A stretch of DNA of 64,000 nt from Bacillus cereus group sp. RP43 (GTDB lineage: Bacteria; Bacillota; Bacilli; Bacillales; Bacillaceae_G), in the NCBI RefSeq assembly GCF_040459645.1, contig NZ_JARVHQ010000001.1, positions 2,914,001 through 2,978,000 on the forward strand, written 5' to 3'. A model generated the notes under the pieces. The model saw only the letters and a list, made by a program, of their open reading frames with translations, ran no database searches and had not been told where the DNA came from. The position numbers and the translations under genes were made by a program. Below are positions 7,718-19,400 of the stretch, piece by piece. Positions within the stretch are counted from its first letter, which is position 1. Every line of letters begins with the position of its first letter.

Positions 7718-9085
7718 ATGGAGACAGTAAGTAAAGTATTAGAACAAATTAATCAGTATGTGTGGGGGTTACCAACTTTGTTGCTACTCGTTGGAACTGG
7801 TATCATTCTCACAGTGCGCTTAAAAGGTTTACAGTTTAGTAAACTAATATACGCTCACAAACTAGCTTTTAAAAAATCAGAGGATACATCATCTTCTGGA
7901 GATATTAGTCACTTCCAAGCACTGATGACAGCTATGGCTGCAACGATTGGTATGGGAAATATAGCAGGTGTCGCAACTGCTGTGACAATCGGTGGACCCG
8001 GCGCAATTTTTTGGATGTGGATTACTGCTTTATTTGGAATGGCAACAAAGTATGCCGAAGCAATCCTTGCGGTGAAATACCGTGTTAGTAATGAAAATGG
8101 TGAATACTCCGGTGGACCAATGTATTATTTAGAACGTGGTTTAGGAAAAAAATGGTTGGCTATTTTATTCGCTATATTCGGCACAGCTGCTTCTTTCGGT
8201 ATCGGGAATATGGTTCAATCTAATTCAGTTGCAGAAGCAATGCGAATCAATTTTTCTTTCCCTCCCGCATTAACTGGTATACTCATGTCATTCTTAATCG
8301 CTATCGTTATTTTGGGCGGTGTAAAAAAGATTGGTAAAGTTACTGGATATATCGTTCCTATTAAAGCATTCTTTTATATAATCGCTGGCCTTATTATTAT
8401 TTTCTATCACTTTGATCAAATTCCAGAAGCATTTTCACTTATTTTTTCTGGTGCATTTCAAGGTACTGCAGCTGCTGGTGGTTTTATCGGAGCAACAGTT
8501 GCATCTGCAATTCAAATCGGAATGGCACGTGGTGTATTTGCTAACGAGGCTGGTTTAGGAAGTGCTCCTATTGCTGCGGCGGCTGCCAAAACAGATTCAC
8601 CTGCAAAACAAGCTTTAGTTTCTATGACTGGTACTTTTCTAGATACATTTATTGTATGTACAATTACGGGGCTAGTATTAATTACTACAGGCGCATGGAA
8701 ATCAGGTAAAACTGGTGTTGAAGCTACAACATTAGCATTCCAATCCGTATTCGGTACTGCTGGTAGTATGATTCTCGGTATCGCCATTATATTATTCGCC
8801 TACTCTACTATTTTAGGTTGGTCGTATTACGGAGAGAAGTGTGTTGCTTATTTATTCGGACAAGGTGCTGTACGATATTATAAAGCAATCTTTATCGTTA
8901 TGATTGCTATTGGCGCTAATTTAAAATTAGGTGTTGTATGGACATTTGCCGATATTGCAAATGGACTTATGGCGATTCCAAACTTAATTGGTCTAATTGG
9001 ATTAAGTGGTGTAGTTGTCGCTGAAACAAATCGGTTTTTACAAGCAGAGAAATTGAAAAAAAATCATAAAAAACAGGCAAGTTGA
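7718..9085 (+). CDS. AGCS-family alanine/glycine:Na+ symporter
   Basis: A 455-aa inner-membrane carrier with about ten transmembrane segments that imports alanine and/or glycine with sodium. Family motifs include TAMAATIGMGNIAGVATAV, GGPGAIFWMWITALFGMATKYAEA, the SGGPMYYLERGLG loop and ANEAGLGSAPIAAAAAKTD. The ATG has AAAAAGGAG upstream. A tandem glycine riboswitch in the leader indicates glycine as the relevant substrate. In such leaders glycine can switch a transporter either way; whether it is on or off here needs the expression platform solved. Confidence 0.94.
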   Translation: METVSKVLEQINQYVWGLPTLLLLVGTGIILTVRLKGLQFSKLIYAHKLAFKKSEDTSSSGDISHFQALMTAMAATIGMGNIAGVATAVTIGGPGAIFWMWITALFGMATKYAEAILAVKYRVSNENGEYSGGPMYYLERGLGKKWLAILFAIFGTAASFGIGNMVQSNSVAEAMRINFSFPPALTGILMSFLIAIVILGGVKKIGKVTGYIVPIKAFFYIIAGLIIIFYHFDQIPEAFSLIFSGAFQGTAAAGGFIGATVASAIQIGMARGVFANEAGLGSAPIAAAAAKTDSPAKQALVSMTGTFLDTFIVCTITGLVLITTGAWKSGKTGVEATTLAFQSVFGTAGSMILGIAIILFAYSTILGWSYYGEKCVAYLFGQGAVRYYKAIFIVMIAIGANLKLGVVWTFADIANGLMAIPNLIGLIGLSGVVVAETNRFLQAEKLKKNHKKQAS

Positions 9086-9094
9086 TTTAATTTT

Positions 9095-9131
9095 AAAAGG
9101 AATGCTCCTAAACTGACGAGCATTCCTTTTT
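9095..9131. terminator. Bidirectional terminator, AGCS gene / DUF3891 gene
   Basis: AAAAGGAATGCTC pairs with GAGCATTCCTTTT. It lies between the convergent stops of the symporter and the DUF3891 gene and has T-runs on both strands. Confidence 0.85.
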
Positions 9132-9133
9132 AT

Positions 9134-9901
9134 TTACTTTATTATACGAATCACCTGTTTCTGCAATTCCACTTCTTTATCTGCTTTTACTATTCCTCTT
9201 TCTACAATTTCATGTTTATTTATAGTTTTATATTTTACATAAGTATAAAATTCTGTTTTAAATGGAAATGGTGTAATCCGAATCGTTTTTTCATCTATCC
9301 ATTCAGCTTGTATAGGCTTATCATCCTTGTTATTAAAAATTTCTGTTCCTTCAAAACCATCTTTAAATAATTCAATTTCATCTTTCTTTTTTACACCCGG
9401 TTTATTCATACATACGTACAAGGAAAGTTCATCACAAAACTTTAATAATCTATAATGTTTATCGAACATAGCGTATTGTTCTTTTGTTAACGTTTTCAAC
9501 ATTCTTTTTTGTCGCTCCAATTCATGTTTATAAAAAGACATCATCTCATCATCTTCCTCATTTAATGGAAACGATAAAAAATGTTTACTACAAAGTAACG
9601 CCCCGTATGGATTTGACTCTTCAATTGCATTCAAACCAATCGTATAAAAAACAAAGCGTAATGAACTTGGACAATCCATAAATGTATATGGAATATTTTT
9701 AGCATCATTCAAAATTGGTACTTTATCAAGCTCTATCCATCCTCTATCATGTTCGTATATTGCATCAATTGTCTCTTTTAAGTATGTTTTATCTTCAAAA
9801 ACATCTTCTTTTATATGGCTTGCAATCTCACCAGCTAAAAAACCATGATCATGTTGACGAATTAATATACTTTCTTTCTCATTCTTTTCACGAAAAATCA
9901 T
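9134..9901 (-). CDS. DUF3891 family protein
   Basis: A 255-aa soluble protein starting MIFREKNEKESILIRQHDHG. The early IRQHDHGFLAGEIA and the IYEHDRGWIELD segments carry conserved His and Asp residues, and the FCDELSLYVC segment follows. This is the DUF3891 pattern. The HDHG and EHDRGW histidine/aspartate motifs suggest a metal-binding, HD-like helical fold, but that is inference. It is a single gene, convergent with the symporter and divergent from HU. Confidence 0.82.
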   Translation of the reverse strand: MIFREKNEKESILIRQHDHGFLAGEIASHIKEDVFEDKTYLKETIDAIYEHDRGWIELDKVPILNDAKNIPYTFMDCPSSLRFVFYTIGLNAIEESNPYGALLCSKHFLSFPLNEEDDEMMSFYKHELERQKRMLKTLTKEQYAMFDKHYRLLKFCDELSLYVCMNKPGVKKKDEIELFKDGFEGTEIFNNKDDKPIQAEWIDEKTIRITPFPFKTEFYTYVKYKTINKHEIVERGIVKADKEVELQKQVIRIIK

Positions 9902-10106
9902 CCGTATACTCCCCCCTCATCTTCATATTATAGCTTGTCGTATGCATCAATTCTTAATAAATCCCTTTTAATTTGCAGGGATTCAGTTTCTTTCAACGAA
10001 ATTAACATAAATATACAGCATTCTTTCTAATCACAAAGTTAGCTTTATCTTTACTAACCATTATACTAAAACATTCATTCTAAAAAATTTTTTATGAGGT
10101 GAAAAC

Positions 10107-10379
10107 ATGAACAAAACAGAATTAGTTAAAAATGTAGCACAATCAGCTGATATTTCTCAAAAGGATGCTTCTGCAGCTGTACAATCCGTATTTGACACAA
10201 TTGCTAATGCATTACAATCTGGCGATAAAGTGCAACTAATCGGCTTTGGAACTTTTGAAGTGCGTGAAAGATCTGCTCGTACAGGGCGTAATCCGCAAAC
10301 TGGAGAAGAAATTCAGATTGCTGCTGGTAAAGTTCCAGCATTTAAAGCAGGAAAAGAATTAAAAGAAGCTGTTAAATAA
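10107..10379 (+). CDS. hup: DNA-binding protein HU
   Basis: A 90-aa nucleoid protein that binds and bends DNA as a dimer. The sequence is full-length [21 protein letters not shown] helix-turn-helix part, [29 protein letters not shown] beta arms with the conserved RNPQTG tip, and a C-terminal helix [12 protein letters not shown]. The ribosome site is TGAGGTG seven bases before the ATG. The B. cereus group carries several HU genes, so this may be a secondary copy. A strong terminator follows. Confidence 0.96.
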   Translation: MNKTELVKNVAQSADISQKDASAAVQSVFDTIANALQSGDKVQLIGFGTFEVRERSARTGRNPQTGEEIQIAAGKVPAFKAGKELKEAVK

Positions 10380-10380
10380 A

Positions 10381-10420
10381 CAAGAAACCAGCCATTTTAT
10401 AGGCTGGTTTCTTGTTTATT
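10381..10420 (+). terminator. Terminator of hup
   Basis: CAAGAAACCAGCC pairs perfectly with GGCTGGTTTCTTG around eight bases, followed by T-rich sequence. The A-rich 5' arm gives a usable terminator for the convergent siderophore operon as well. Confidence 0.85.
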
Positions 10421-10429
10421 GTTTATTTC

Positions 10430-10972
10430 TTACTTAAGCAGTTCCTTTATATTCTCTGCATGATACACTTCACAAATATAAAATACACATTTGCAGTTAC
10501 TTACAATTTGATATTTTCTAGTTGGATAAACATTCGCTGCAACAGAACATCCATCAAACAATTCGATAATATTTCCAGATGGCTGATATCCTTCATATAA
10601 TACGTTTCTTCTTACTTCCATCTTTTCTATAAGGTTTTCAACAGGAATATTTCCACTCTCTAATTCACTCTTTATTGTATCCGGTAAAAACGAAGTGTCT
10701 GCAAAAATTAGATTTTCAGATAACACCTTACCTTTATAACTAACATTAGATACCCGATAAAGAAATCTTCCGTTTTTATCAAAGAAATTCTTTGCTTCTT
10801 TCGGAATATGCTGTCTATCTATTACCTCTTGTTCTAGAACATCAAATTGAACTGTATCATTCAAAAGCTTTTCTAAAGCAAGAATGGATGATGTATCTCC
10901 AGAAAATAAAATATTTTTAATTGCTTGTACATTATAAGTTAATTCGCTTTTTCTACTTTCCGCCACTAACAT
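10430..10972 (-). CDS. Chorismate pyruvate-lyase-like protein (DUF98/Rv2949c family)
   Basis: A 180-aa protein with the chorismate-lyase-like fold signature of the UbiC/DUF98 family. The KNGRFLYRVSNVSYKGKVLSENLIF strand region, LPDTIKSELESGNIPVENLI and RRNVLYEGYQPS correspond to the conserved substrate-binding part of Rv2949c-type enzymes, which make 4-hydroxybenzoate from chorismate. The start is the ATG at 10972 with AGAGG eight bases upstream; an in-frame GTG lies at 10981. It is the last gene of the bacillibactin operon, 30 bp behind the PPTase gene, where chorismate is the precursor. The family call is from pattern recognition and should be tested. Confidence 0.6.
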   Translation of the reverse strand: MLVAESRKSELTYNVQAIKNILFSGDTSSILALEKLLNDTVQFDVLEQEVIDRQHIPKEAKNFFDKNGRFLYRVSNVSYKGKVLSENLIFADTSFLPDTIKSELESGNIPVENLIEKMEVRRNVLYEGYQPSGNIIELFDGCSVAANVYPTRKYQIVSNCKCVFYICEVYHAENIKELLK

Positions 10973-11001
10973 GAGGAACACCTCTTCTATAAAATATTTT
11001 A

Positions 11002-11757
11002 TTAAATTGATTTATAATTTAATAGCGATACCGCGTCTAACTGCGTAATTTCAGTTACTTCTTTACTAAATATTGCAATGGAAGCCATATAATCTAAACT
11101 AGGTCTTACATCTTCCATCATTGTATTTTCTGCTAACTCTTGTCTATCTTTAAAAACCAACAATTTTGGAGGGTCATTTGGAGCTGATACTGTAATTTCT
11201 ACTGGTGGAATCAATAGTCCTTCACCTGTCGCTTTCAGCACTGCTTCTTTTCGAGTCCAATATGTTAAAAATCCTTCTAGTCGCTGCTCATCAGGTAACT
11301 TCATAACTTGTGCTATTTCAATGTCTGTTAATACGCCCTCTGCCATTTTCATAGCATCTACATTTGGATTCATTTGTTCAACATCAACACCGACAGATGC
11401 AGATTTTGTAAACGCCACGACAACCCACTCACCCGAATGGGAAACGGATATTTGCGGCATACCTTCTGGTAACTGCGGCCTACCATGTTGTAACTTACAT
11501 ACTGGGCACATTCGATCAATCGGCACTTGAACTGGCGACATAGAAAGTATTTTTCCAAGAACTAACCTACTAATTACGCAACCTATTATAAAACGTGCAC
11601 GATCTGCCGACTGATGATATGAATTTGCTTTCTCTCGCTCTACATCATTTAGTAAATTGTAATGCCATGATTGTAAATCTGAAATTCTCGCCCACCATAT
11701 TTGACAACTATTCTCATTAAGAGTTGGTACAGAATCTACAACTTTACTCTCCATCAT
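11002..11757 (-). CDS. sfp: Sfp-type 4'-phosphopantetheinyl transferase
   Basis: Attaches the phosphopantetheine arm of CoA to serine in carrier domains (here expected: the DhbB ArCP and both DhbF PCPs). The 251-aa protein has the Sfp motifs: GRPQLPE, SVSHSGEWVVVAF, the magnesium site GVDVEQM and the WTRKEAVLKATGEGL motif. A CPVC pair (CPVCKLQHG) is also seen just before the GRPQ motif. The ATG has AAGGAGAG eight bases upstream. The position within the dhb operon supports a dedicated role in siderophore synthesis. Confidence 0.93.
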   Translation of the reverse strand: MMESKVVDSVPTLNENSCQIWWARISDLQSWHYNLLNDVEREKANSYHQSADRARFIIGCVISRLVLGKILSMSPVQVPIDRMCPVCKLQHGRPQLPEGMPQISVSHSGEWVVVAFTKSASVGVDVEQMNPNVDAMKMAEGVLTDIEIAQVMKLPDEQRLEGFLTYWTRKEAVLKATGEGLLIPPVEITVSAPNDPPKLLVFKDRQELAENTMMEDVRPSLDYMASIAIFSKEVTEITQLDAVSLLNYKSI

Positions 11758-11821
11758 GTAAACTCTCTCCTTTTAAATGCCAATATTACTTTATTTCAAA
11801 AGAGTATTAGCATGCTGCAAC

Positions 11822-13264
11822 TCATTCATTTACAACTTCTTTCTCTTTTTGTAATACAGATAACGGCTTTTTATTCTTCTTTGACATTACCTCTTTATCG
11901 GAAATACGTAAAGAAAATAGTAATGCTACAAGTAAAAATACCGCTGATCCAATTAATGCCGCTTGATATGGCAAGAAATCTGATTGTGCATTATTCTGTA
12001 CGTTATTACTTCCAAAACCAGATAGTATACTAGCTAAAACAGCAACTCCTATTGCAGATCCTAATCGGTTTTGCACATTGAATATAGTAGTTGCTCTCCC
12101 CATAGAAGATGGTGCAATATTGTTAAAAGCAGAAAATTGAACCGCACCGACAGATTGACCTAAGAAAATACCAATGCCAAACAATAGTGCCCGAATTTGC
12201 CATGGATTCGTATTATGATTTACAAAACTTAATAAAACAAAGATAACCGCCGTACTTACTAATCCAATAGAGATTACCTTTCGTGCTCCTAATTTCTTAT
12301 ATGACCATGGCACAATCTGTGAAGAAATCATTAATCCAATCGCCTCCGGGAATGTCGTAAGACCTGATTCCAGCGCGGAAACTCCTATTACATTTTGATA
12401 CATAAGCGGAAAAATAAATAGCATTCCTAGTAAACCAGCAGATGAAAACAAAGATATGAGACTCATTTTTCTAAAAACTGGTTCTTTTAATAAGCGTAAA
12501 TCTAACATCGGTTGCTTTACTTTCAGTTCTACAATTATAAACAATGTAATGAATACAATCCCAGCTATCCCAGTACTTATTATTTCTGGAGAAATCCAAC
12601 CTTTTGACGGACCTTGACTGAGTGCATAGATGAGCATTGCAAAACCTGGTGCTGAAAGAATAAAACCGAGAGAATCAAAACGACCAGCCGATTTTTCAAT
12701 ATGCTCTGCTAAAAATAGAAGTCCAAATAGCAACGCAATGATACCAAACGGCAAATTAATATAAAATGCCCAGCGCCAAGACATTTGATCTACAAAGAAA
12801 CCACCAATAATTGGTCCAATCGCTGGTGCTACAGTAATTGGAAGTACAATAAATCGAGAAATTTTTGGTCTTTCCTCTGGTGAAAATGTTCGGAATAACA
12901 TCGCCATCCCGACTGGTGTTAAAAGCCCGCCACCAGCACCTTGAATGATACGAAAAATGTTTAATGAAGTAATATCATTAGCAATTCCACATAATGCAGA
13001 TGCAATTGTAAAAACGAAAAGGGCAGTTAAAAATACTTTTTTCGTACCAAAGCGATCGCCTAACCAACCAGAAATCGGAAGAAAAACAGCTAAGCTAACT
13101 AAATACCCAACATTTACTGTCCCCATTGCAGACGGGGGTACTTGTAGCTCTTTACTTATCGTTTGCAGTGCTACATTCACAATCGTTGCATCCATCGCAG
13201 CCATAAACATCGCTGTTATATAAACGATGCTTACAACTACTTTTGGATTTATTTTTGCTTTCAT
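11822..13264 (-). CDS. MFS multidrug-type exporter, DHA2 (14-TM) family
   Basis: A 480-aa membrane protein with about 14 transmembrane segments. It has MDATIVNVALQTI in TM1 (the motif D1 region), motif A GWLGDRFGTKKVFL, and motif C-like APAIGPIIGGFFVDQMSWRWAFYINLPFG, as in EmrB/QacA proteins. Its ATG shares one base with the stop of the mbtH-like gene (TAATG), so translation is coupled. Sitting inside the siderophore operon, it is the best candidate for bacillibactin export; the substrate is inferred from context. Confidence 0.92.
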   Translation of the reverse strand: MKAKINPKVVVSIVYITAMFMAAMDATIVNVALQTISKELQVPPSAMGTVNVGYLVSLAVFLPISGWLGDRFGTKKVFLTALFVFTIASALCGIANDITSLNIFRIIQGAGGGLLTPVGMAMLFRTFSPEERPKISRFIVLPITVAPAIGPIIGGFFVDQMSWRWAFYINLPFGIIALLFGLLFLAEHIEKSAGRFDSLGFILSAPGFAMLIYALSQGPSKGWISPEIISTGIAGIVFITLFIIVELKVKQPMLDLRLLKEPVFRKMSLISLFSSAGLLGMLFIFPLMYQNVIGVSALESGLTTFPEAIGLMISSQIVPWSYKKLGARKVISIGLVSTAVIFVLLSFVNHNTNPWQIRALLFGIGIFLGQSVGAVQFSAFNNIAPSSMGRATTIFNVQNRLGSAIGVAVLASILSGFGSNNVQNNAQSDFLPYQAALIGSAVFLLVALLFSLRISDKEVMSKKNKKPLSVLQKEKEVVNE

Positions 13265-13488
13265 TATTGTTTTCCTACTAATATTTTTTCGCTAATTTGA
13301 TTTTTTTTCGGATCTAAATCGTTCCAGTTAACTTCAACGTATTCTAGGCAAACTTGTCTGTTAGCTTCTTCATGTACGACATTCCAACCAATAGGTACAT
13401 CGAGGAAAGCAGGCCAGAGAGAATACTGGTCCTCCTCATTCATTAATACTTTATATGTGTAATTATCATTTTCAAACGGATTCGTCAT
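13264..13488 (-). CDS. MbtH-like protein
   Basis: A 74-aa cofactor of NRPS adenylation domains. The conserved [21 protein letters not shown] segment contains the S-L-W-P and GW residues that contact the A domain. The ATG overlaps the dhbF stop by four bases (ATGA), and its own stop overlaps the exporter ATG by one base. This tight coupling fits stoichiometric production with DhbF, its expected partner. Confidence 0.96.
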   Translation of the reverse strand: MTNPFENDNYTYKVLMNEEDQYSLWPAFLDVPIGWNVVHEEANRQVCLEYVEVNWNDLDPKKNQISEKILVGKQ

Positions 13489-16400
13489 ACTTTACTTACC
13501 CCTTTCTTATTCTGCAAATATTTCGCTAATACTTGTCCAATTTCTGTAAGTGGACCTGGTTGACATAAATCTTTATGTCTACAATCAATATCATGCTGCA
13601 CGATTTCCCCGTCTAAATAATTTAGCCACGTATTTGGAGAAATAGGATCAAACCAGTCTGGTATAACAGTAGATCTAAAGAATAAAATATCCCCGTTATA
13701 AACTTTCGGTACGTATTTCCCTAACAACCCTACCGAATTTACATATGTTTCTTTCAAGTTCAAAATAGTCTCTTCTTCAAGACTTGCTAATGCACTTCCA
13801 TCTTTGCGAAGTATTGCAACCGCACTTTCCATAGTAAGTGGTTTACCATCCATGTTATCTGGATCATATCCACCTAAAGCAAGTAATGCGATTAACGCTT
13901 CTTCTTCAGTAGGTGCTTCCGTATTCGGTAAGAAGTGACCAGGATAAGAATCAAGCATAACGAGTAATTCTACTTCTTCTCCTTCATTTTGTAGTTGCGC
14001 CGCCATTGCATGAACAACATTTCCTCCAAGCGACCAACCGAGTAAACGATACGGTCCATGAGGCTGTACTTCACGAACGTGTTTCAAATAATCCGCTGCC
14101 ATCTCCTCTAAACTTTTTGGAAGTTCTTCATTTTCAGCGATACCACGTGCTTGTACACCATAGATTGGATAATCTGTTCCTAAAGATTTCATAAGTCCTG
14201 CATAGCACCAACTTAATCCACCCGCTGGATGTACACAAAATAGTGGTAATTGATCTCCGCTTGCTCGTAATGGAAGCAACACATCAAGTGCACTTTGACC
14301 ATTCCCCATTTCAAGTCTTTCAGCAAGCCCTGCAACAGTAGGTGCTGCAAATAAAGTTCCGATATTCAGTTCCACTCCTAGTGCCTCTTTAATGCGACTC
14401 ATAAGCTGTACTGCAAGAAGTGAATGACCACCAAGATCAAAGAATCCGTCATCAATTCCAATTTGAGACACACTTAAAACTTCTGTAAACAAGTCACATA
14501 ACATTTCTTCTTGCGGTGTTCTTGGTCCGCGGCTAGAAGATGATGCAATAAATTCTGGAGCTGGCAATGCCTTTCTATCTAATTTACCGTTTGGAGTTAA
14601 AGGTAACTCATTTACTACTACAAAAGCGTAGGGAACCATGTAATCTGGTAAACTACCACCAGCATGCTGACGCATTTCATTCGTATCAATCGTTTCATTA
14701 TTTGATGCGACGATATAAGAAACTAATCGTTTATCCCCTGGTTGATCTTCCCGTACAATAACAGCTACTTGTTCAACTTTAGGATGTTTCATTATTACCG
14801 CTTCTATTTCCCCTAATTCAATTCGGAATCCACGAATTTTAATTTGATGATCTGCACGTCCTATATAATCTAACGTCCCATCTTGACGCCAGCGCGCTAG
14901 GTCTCCTGTACGATACATTCTTGTACCTGGCTTACCAAATGGATCTGCGATAAAACGTTCAGCAGTTAATCCTGCTCTTCCTAAATATCCACGAGCCAGT
15001 CCTGCACCTGCAACATACATTTCTCCAACTACTCCAGGTGGCATCGGTTGTAAATAGTTATCTAATACGTATACTTTAAGATCCGGTATACTGCACCCGA
15101 TTAAACTATTTGCTCGTAAAGAGACGATGCTCTCATCTAATTCAATATAACTAACATGTACCGTCGTCTCCGTAATACCGTACATATTAATCAGCTTCGG
15201 TGAGTTATGAGGATGACGACTATACCAATCTTCTAATCGACTTAGTTCAAGTGCTTCTCCTCCAAACACAACATATCGTAAAGATAATTTTTGACCAATC
15301 TCTTCATTTTCACGATCGGCTTGCATCAATTGATAGAACGCTGATGGAGTTTGGTTTAAAACAGTCACCTTTTCCTTAACAAGCAGTTGTAAAAATTCTT
15401 TCGGCGAGCGACTTACAGTATGTGGTACTACGACTAGACGCCCTCCATATAATAAAGGTCCCCAAATTTCCCAAACTGAGAAATCAAAAGCGTATGAATG
15501 GAACATCGTCCACACATCGTCTGAGTCAAATTGGAACCAATGATCAGTTGCTCCTAAAAGTCTTACTACATTTTGATGAGGTATCATAACGCCTTTCGGT
15601 CTACCTGTTGAGCCTGACGTATAAATAACGTAAGCAATATGTGAAGGAGATAACGGCTTAATGCGCTCCATTTCATCAATATTGTCTTCACTATATTTCT
15701 CAATTTCTTCTATTACGTTCACATCATCAACTAAAATCTTTAGTGCCTCATCACATTCAATTTCCACATCTGAATTTGTTAAAATACATGATGGTTTCGC
15801 ATCGTGTAGCATAAATGAGATACGATCTGATGGATAATCCGGATCTAACGGAAGGTATCCCGCACCAGCTTTAAGAACAGCAAGTAAGCTTACAACCATA
15901 TTTAAAGATCTCGGCATCGCTAAAGCAACGAGTTGATCAGGACCGATTCCTTTCGCTATTAACAAACGAGCTATTCTATTCGCTTTTCTATTTAGCTCTT
16001 CATAAGTTAGCTTTTCATTTTCAAAGACGACAGCAATAGAATTTGGATTTACATGAGCCTGCTTTTCAAATAATTGTGGCAATGTCATTTCAGGTACAAT
16101 TTGAAAACCACCATTCCACTTTTCTAAAACTGTATTTCGCTCTGCTAAAGTTAATATTTCTAATCTACCAATTGATTGATCAGGATGTTTCGCTGCATCA
16201 TCTAATAACAGAATGAATCGTTCTATTAGTTTTTGAACCGTTTCACGTTTATATAAATCGGTACTAAACTCTAGCAATCCGTGTAAGCCTTTTGAAGTCC
16301 CATCAACTCCGTTACTCTCGCTAATTTCAAATGTTAAATCAAATTTTGCAGAGCCAACACTTTGAATTTCAAGGCTCGCTTCTAAATCTGGAACATCAAA

Positions 16401-19400
16401 CGTCGCTTCAGGCGTATTTTGGAAAGCTAACATAATTTGAAACAGCGGATGACTATTTCGGGTACGTACTGGGTTTAACACTTCAACGAGTCGTTCAAAT
16501 GGAACATCTTGATTTTCATAAGCTGCAAGATTTACCTGTTTCACTCTATTTAATAATTCTTTAAAGCTTGGATCTCCTGATGTATTTGTACGTAACACTA
16601 ATGTATTTACAAATAAACCAACTATATTTGATAGCGCATCGTCATTTCTTCCGGCAATTGGACTTCCAATTGGTATATCAGTACCAGCACCTAATCTCGT
16701 AAATAGCGCACTTAGTCCTGCTTGCAACACCATAAACAAACTAACTCCATTTTTACGAGCAAGCTCTACTAACCTACTATGCATACCTTCATCTATATGA
16801 AAATGAATTGTTTCCCCGCGATAACTCGTTTCAATTGGACGCTGATAATCTGTAGGTAACTCCATTTGATCTGGCAAACCGTTTAGCTCTTCTTTCCAAA
16901 AATCTAATTGTGTTGAAATAAGACTTTCTGGTGTAGTTGCATCACCTAATAGTTGCTGTTGCCAAAGTGAATAATCTGCGTATTGTACTGGAAGTGTCTC
17001 CAGCTGAACTTTGTCACCTTGACATCGTGCTTTATAAGCCGCTGTAAAGTCTCTCGTTAACGGTTGTAATGACCATCCATCTCCTACAATATGATGTAAA
17101 AGAATTAGTAATACATGCTCATTTTCACTCGCTTTAAAAAGTTGTAAACGAACTGCTGGCTCAACATCAAGGTTAAAGCTATATTTTACCGCCTCTGAAA
17201 GTACACTTTCTAATTCATCTTTACATGTTTTTGTTATAATCATTTCTAGATTTAAGTCTTCCATATTTAAAATTTTCTGATATGAACTACCTAATACATT
17301 AGGGAAAATTGTTCTAAGTGTTTCATGTTTCTTCACTACATCATAAAAGGCACCTTGCAGTGCTTCCTCATTCAATTTTCCAGACATACGAATGACTAAC
17401 GGAATATTATAAGTAGGGCTTGGACCTTCTAAACAATTTAAGAACCATAACCTGCGCTGTGCAAATGAAAGTGGAACTTGATTTGGCCTACTTACTTTCT
17501 TAATAGCTGGTCTTGCGCTTTTTGCATGATCCAATTGTTTCGCTAATTCAGCAACAGTTGGTAATTCAAATAGCTTTCCGATTCCTAATTCTACACTTAA
17601 CGTTTCACGAATTCTTGCCATTAAACGAGATGCAAGAAGCGAATGGCCACCCATTTCAAAGAAATTATCATCTATACTAATTCTTGAAATACCAAGTACC
17701 TCAGCAAATAAATCACATAATATTTCTTCTTTCGGATTTCTAGCAACTCTCTCATTGTTCATTCCATTAAAATCAGGAGCAGGTAATTTCTTTCTATCAA
17801 CCTTACCATTTGGCGTTAATGGTAATTCTTCTAGCACAACAAATGCCGATGGTACCATATAATTCGCTAAACTTTCTGAAACATAAGAACGAATTTCTGA
17901 AAGATTAATTGGTTCCTTCTCTTCGGCAACGATATACGCAATGATTCGTTTATCATTTAGGCGATCTTCTCGTACCATTACTACCGCTTGTTGAATATTT
18001 TCATGTCGTTGTAATACCGTTTCAATTTCAGCTAATTCAATTCGGAAACCGCGAATTTTAATTTGATGATCTGCGCGACTAATATACTCTAACACACCAT
18101 CCTTACGCCATTTCACAAGATCACCTGTGCGGTACATACGTGCTCCAGCTTTTCCATAAGGATTTGCAACAAACCGTTCAGCTGTTAATTCAGGTTTTCC
18201 TAAATATCCGTTCGCAAGCCCTTCCCCTGCAATATATAATTCACCTATAACTCCAGGTGGAACTGGTTGTAACCCTGCATCCAATACATATACTTCTGTA
18301 TTCCAGATTGGCTTTCCAATAGGAGGTATACCACTTTCACTTTCATCAATGTTCATGTAAGTAGACCAAATTGTCGTTTCAGTTGGTCCATATAAGTTAC
18401 TTATAGAGCAACCTAATTCTTTTAATTTATTTGCTAAATGTGCTGGTAGAGCTTCACCACCAACGAGTACGTTTAGCTCTTGTAGCCGCTCTGGATATTC
18501 AGTTACTAACGCCTGCCAGAGCGTCGGTGTAGCTTGCATAATTGTCACTCTTTCTTCTTGTAAAAGTGTCGTTAATGCAGAAGGCTCTTGGATTACTTCT
18601 TTTTGAGCAATTGTTATACTTGCACCACTAATAAGAGGTAAATATATTTCTAGAGCAGAAATATCAAACGCAAACGTTGTAACTGCTAATAAATGATCGT
18701 TTTCATTTAATGAAAACATGTCTTGCATAGCCAATAAGAAGTTACTTAAACCTTTCATAGAAACAATTACACCTTTTGGATTTCCTGTTGATCCTGAAGT
18801 GTAAATTGTATACGCTGGGTTTAAAAGTGATTCATTATTTTTAAATGATATATTCATATGAGAATATGTTTTTAACGCTATTTTCGTTTCTTCGCTATCG
18901 AATACGATTTTTTTAATATCATTTTCTATAACTAAAGAGGATGAAACAGATGAATGTGTTATGATACAAACCGGATTTGCGTCATTTACTATATAATTAA
19001 TTCGCTCGGCTGGGTATTCTGGATCTATTGGTAAATATGCTGCACCTGCCTTTAGAACTGCTAACATACTAACTATCATTTCTATTGATCTTGGAAATAC
19101 TAAGGCTACAAACTGATTTGCTTGTATTCCTTCTTCTACTAAATAGTTTGCAAGTTCATTCGCTCGTTCATTTAGCTCTTTATACGTAAGTTTTATCCCG
19201 TTACAAGTAACTGCTATATTATTTGGATTTTTTTGTACTTGTTTTTCAAATAATATAGGTAGATTAATTAGCTCTTCAGCTCTCTTAGTTTCATTCCATT
19301 CCAATAAAACTTTATGATTTTCTTCAGGAAGAGTAATGTTTATTTTTCCAATCGGCTCGTCTTTGTGATAATTATTTATCACTAAGTCTAATAGATTCAT

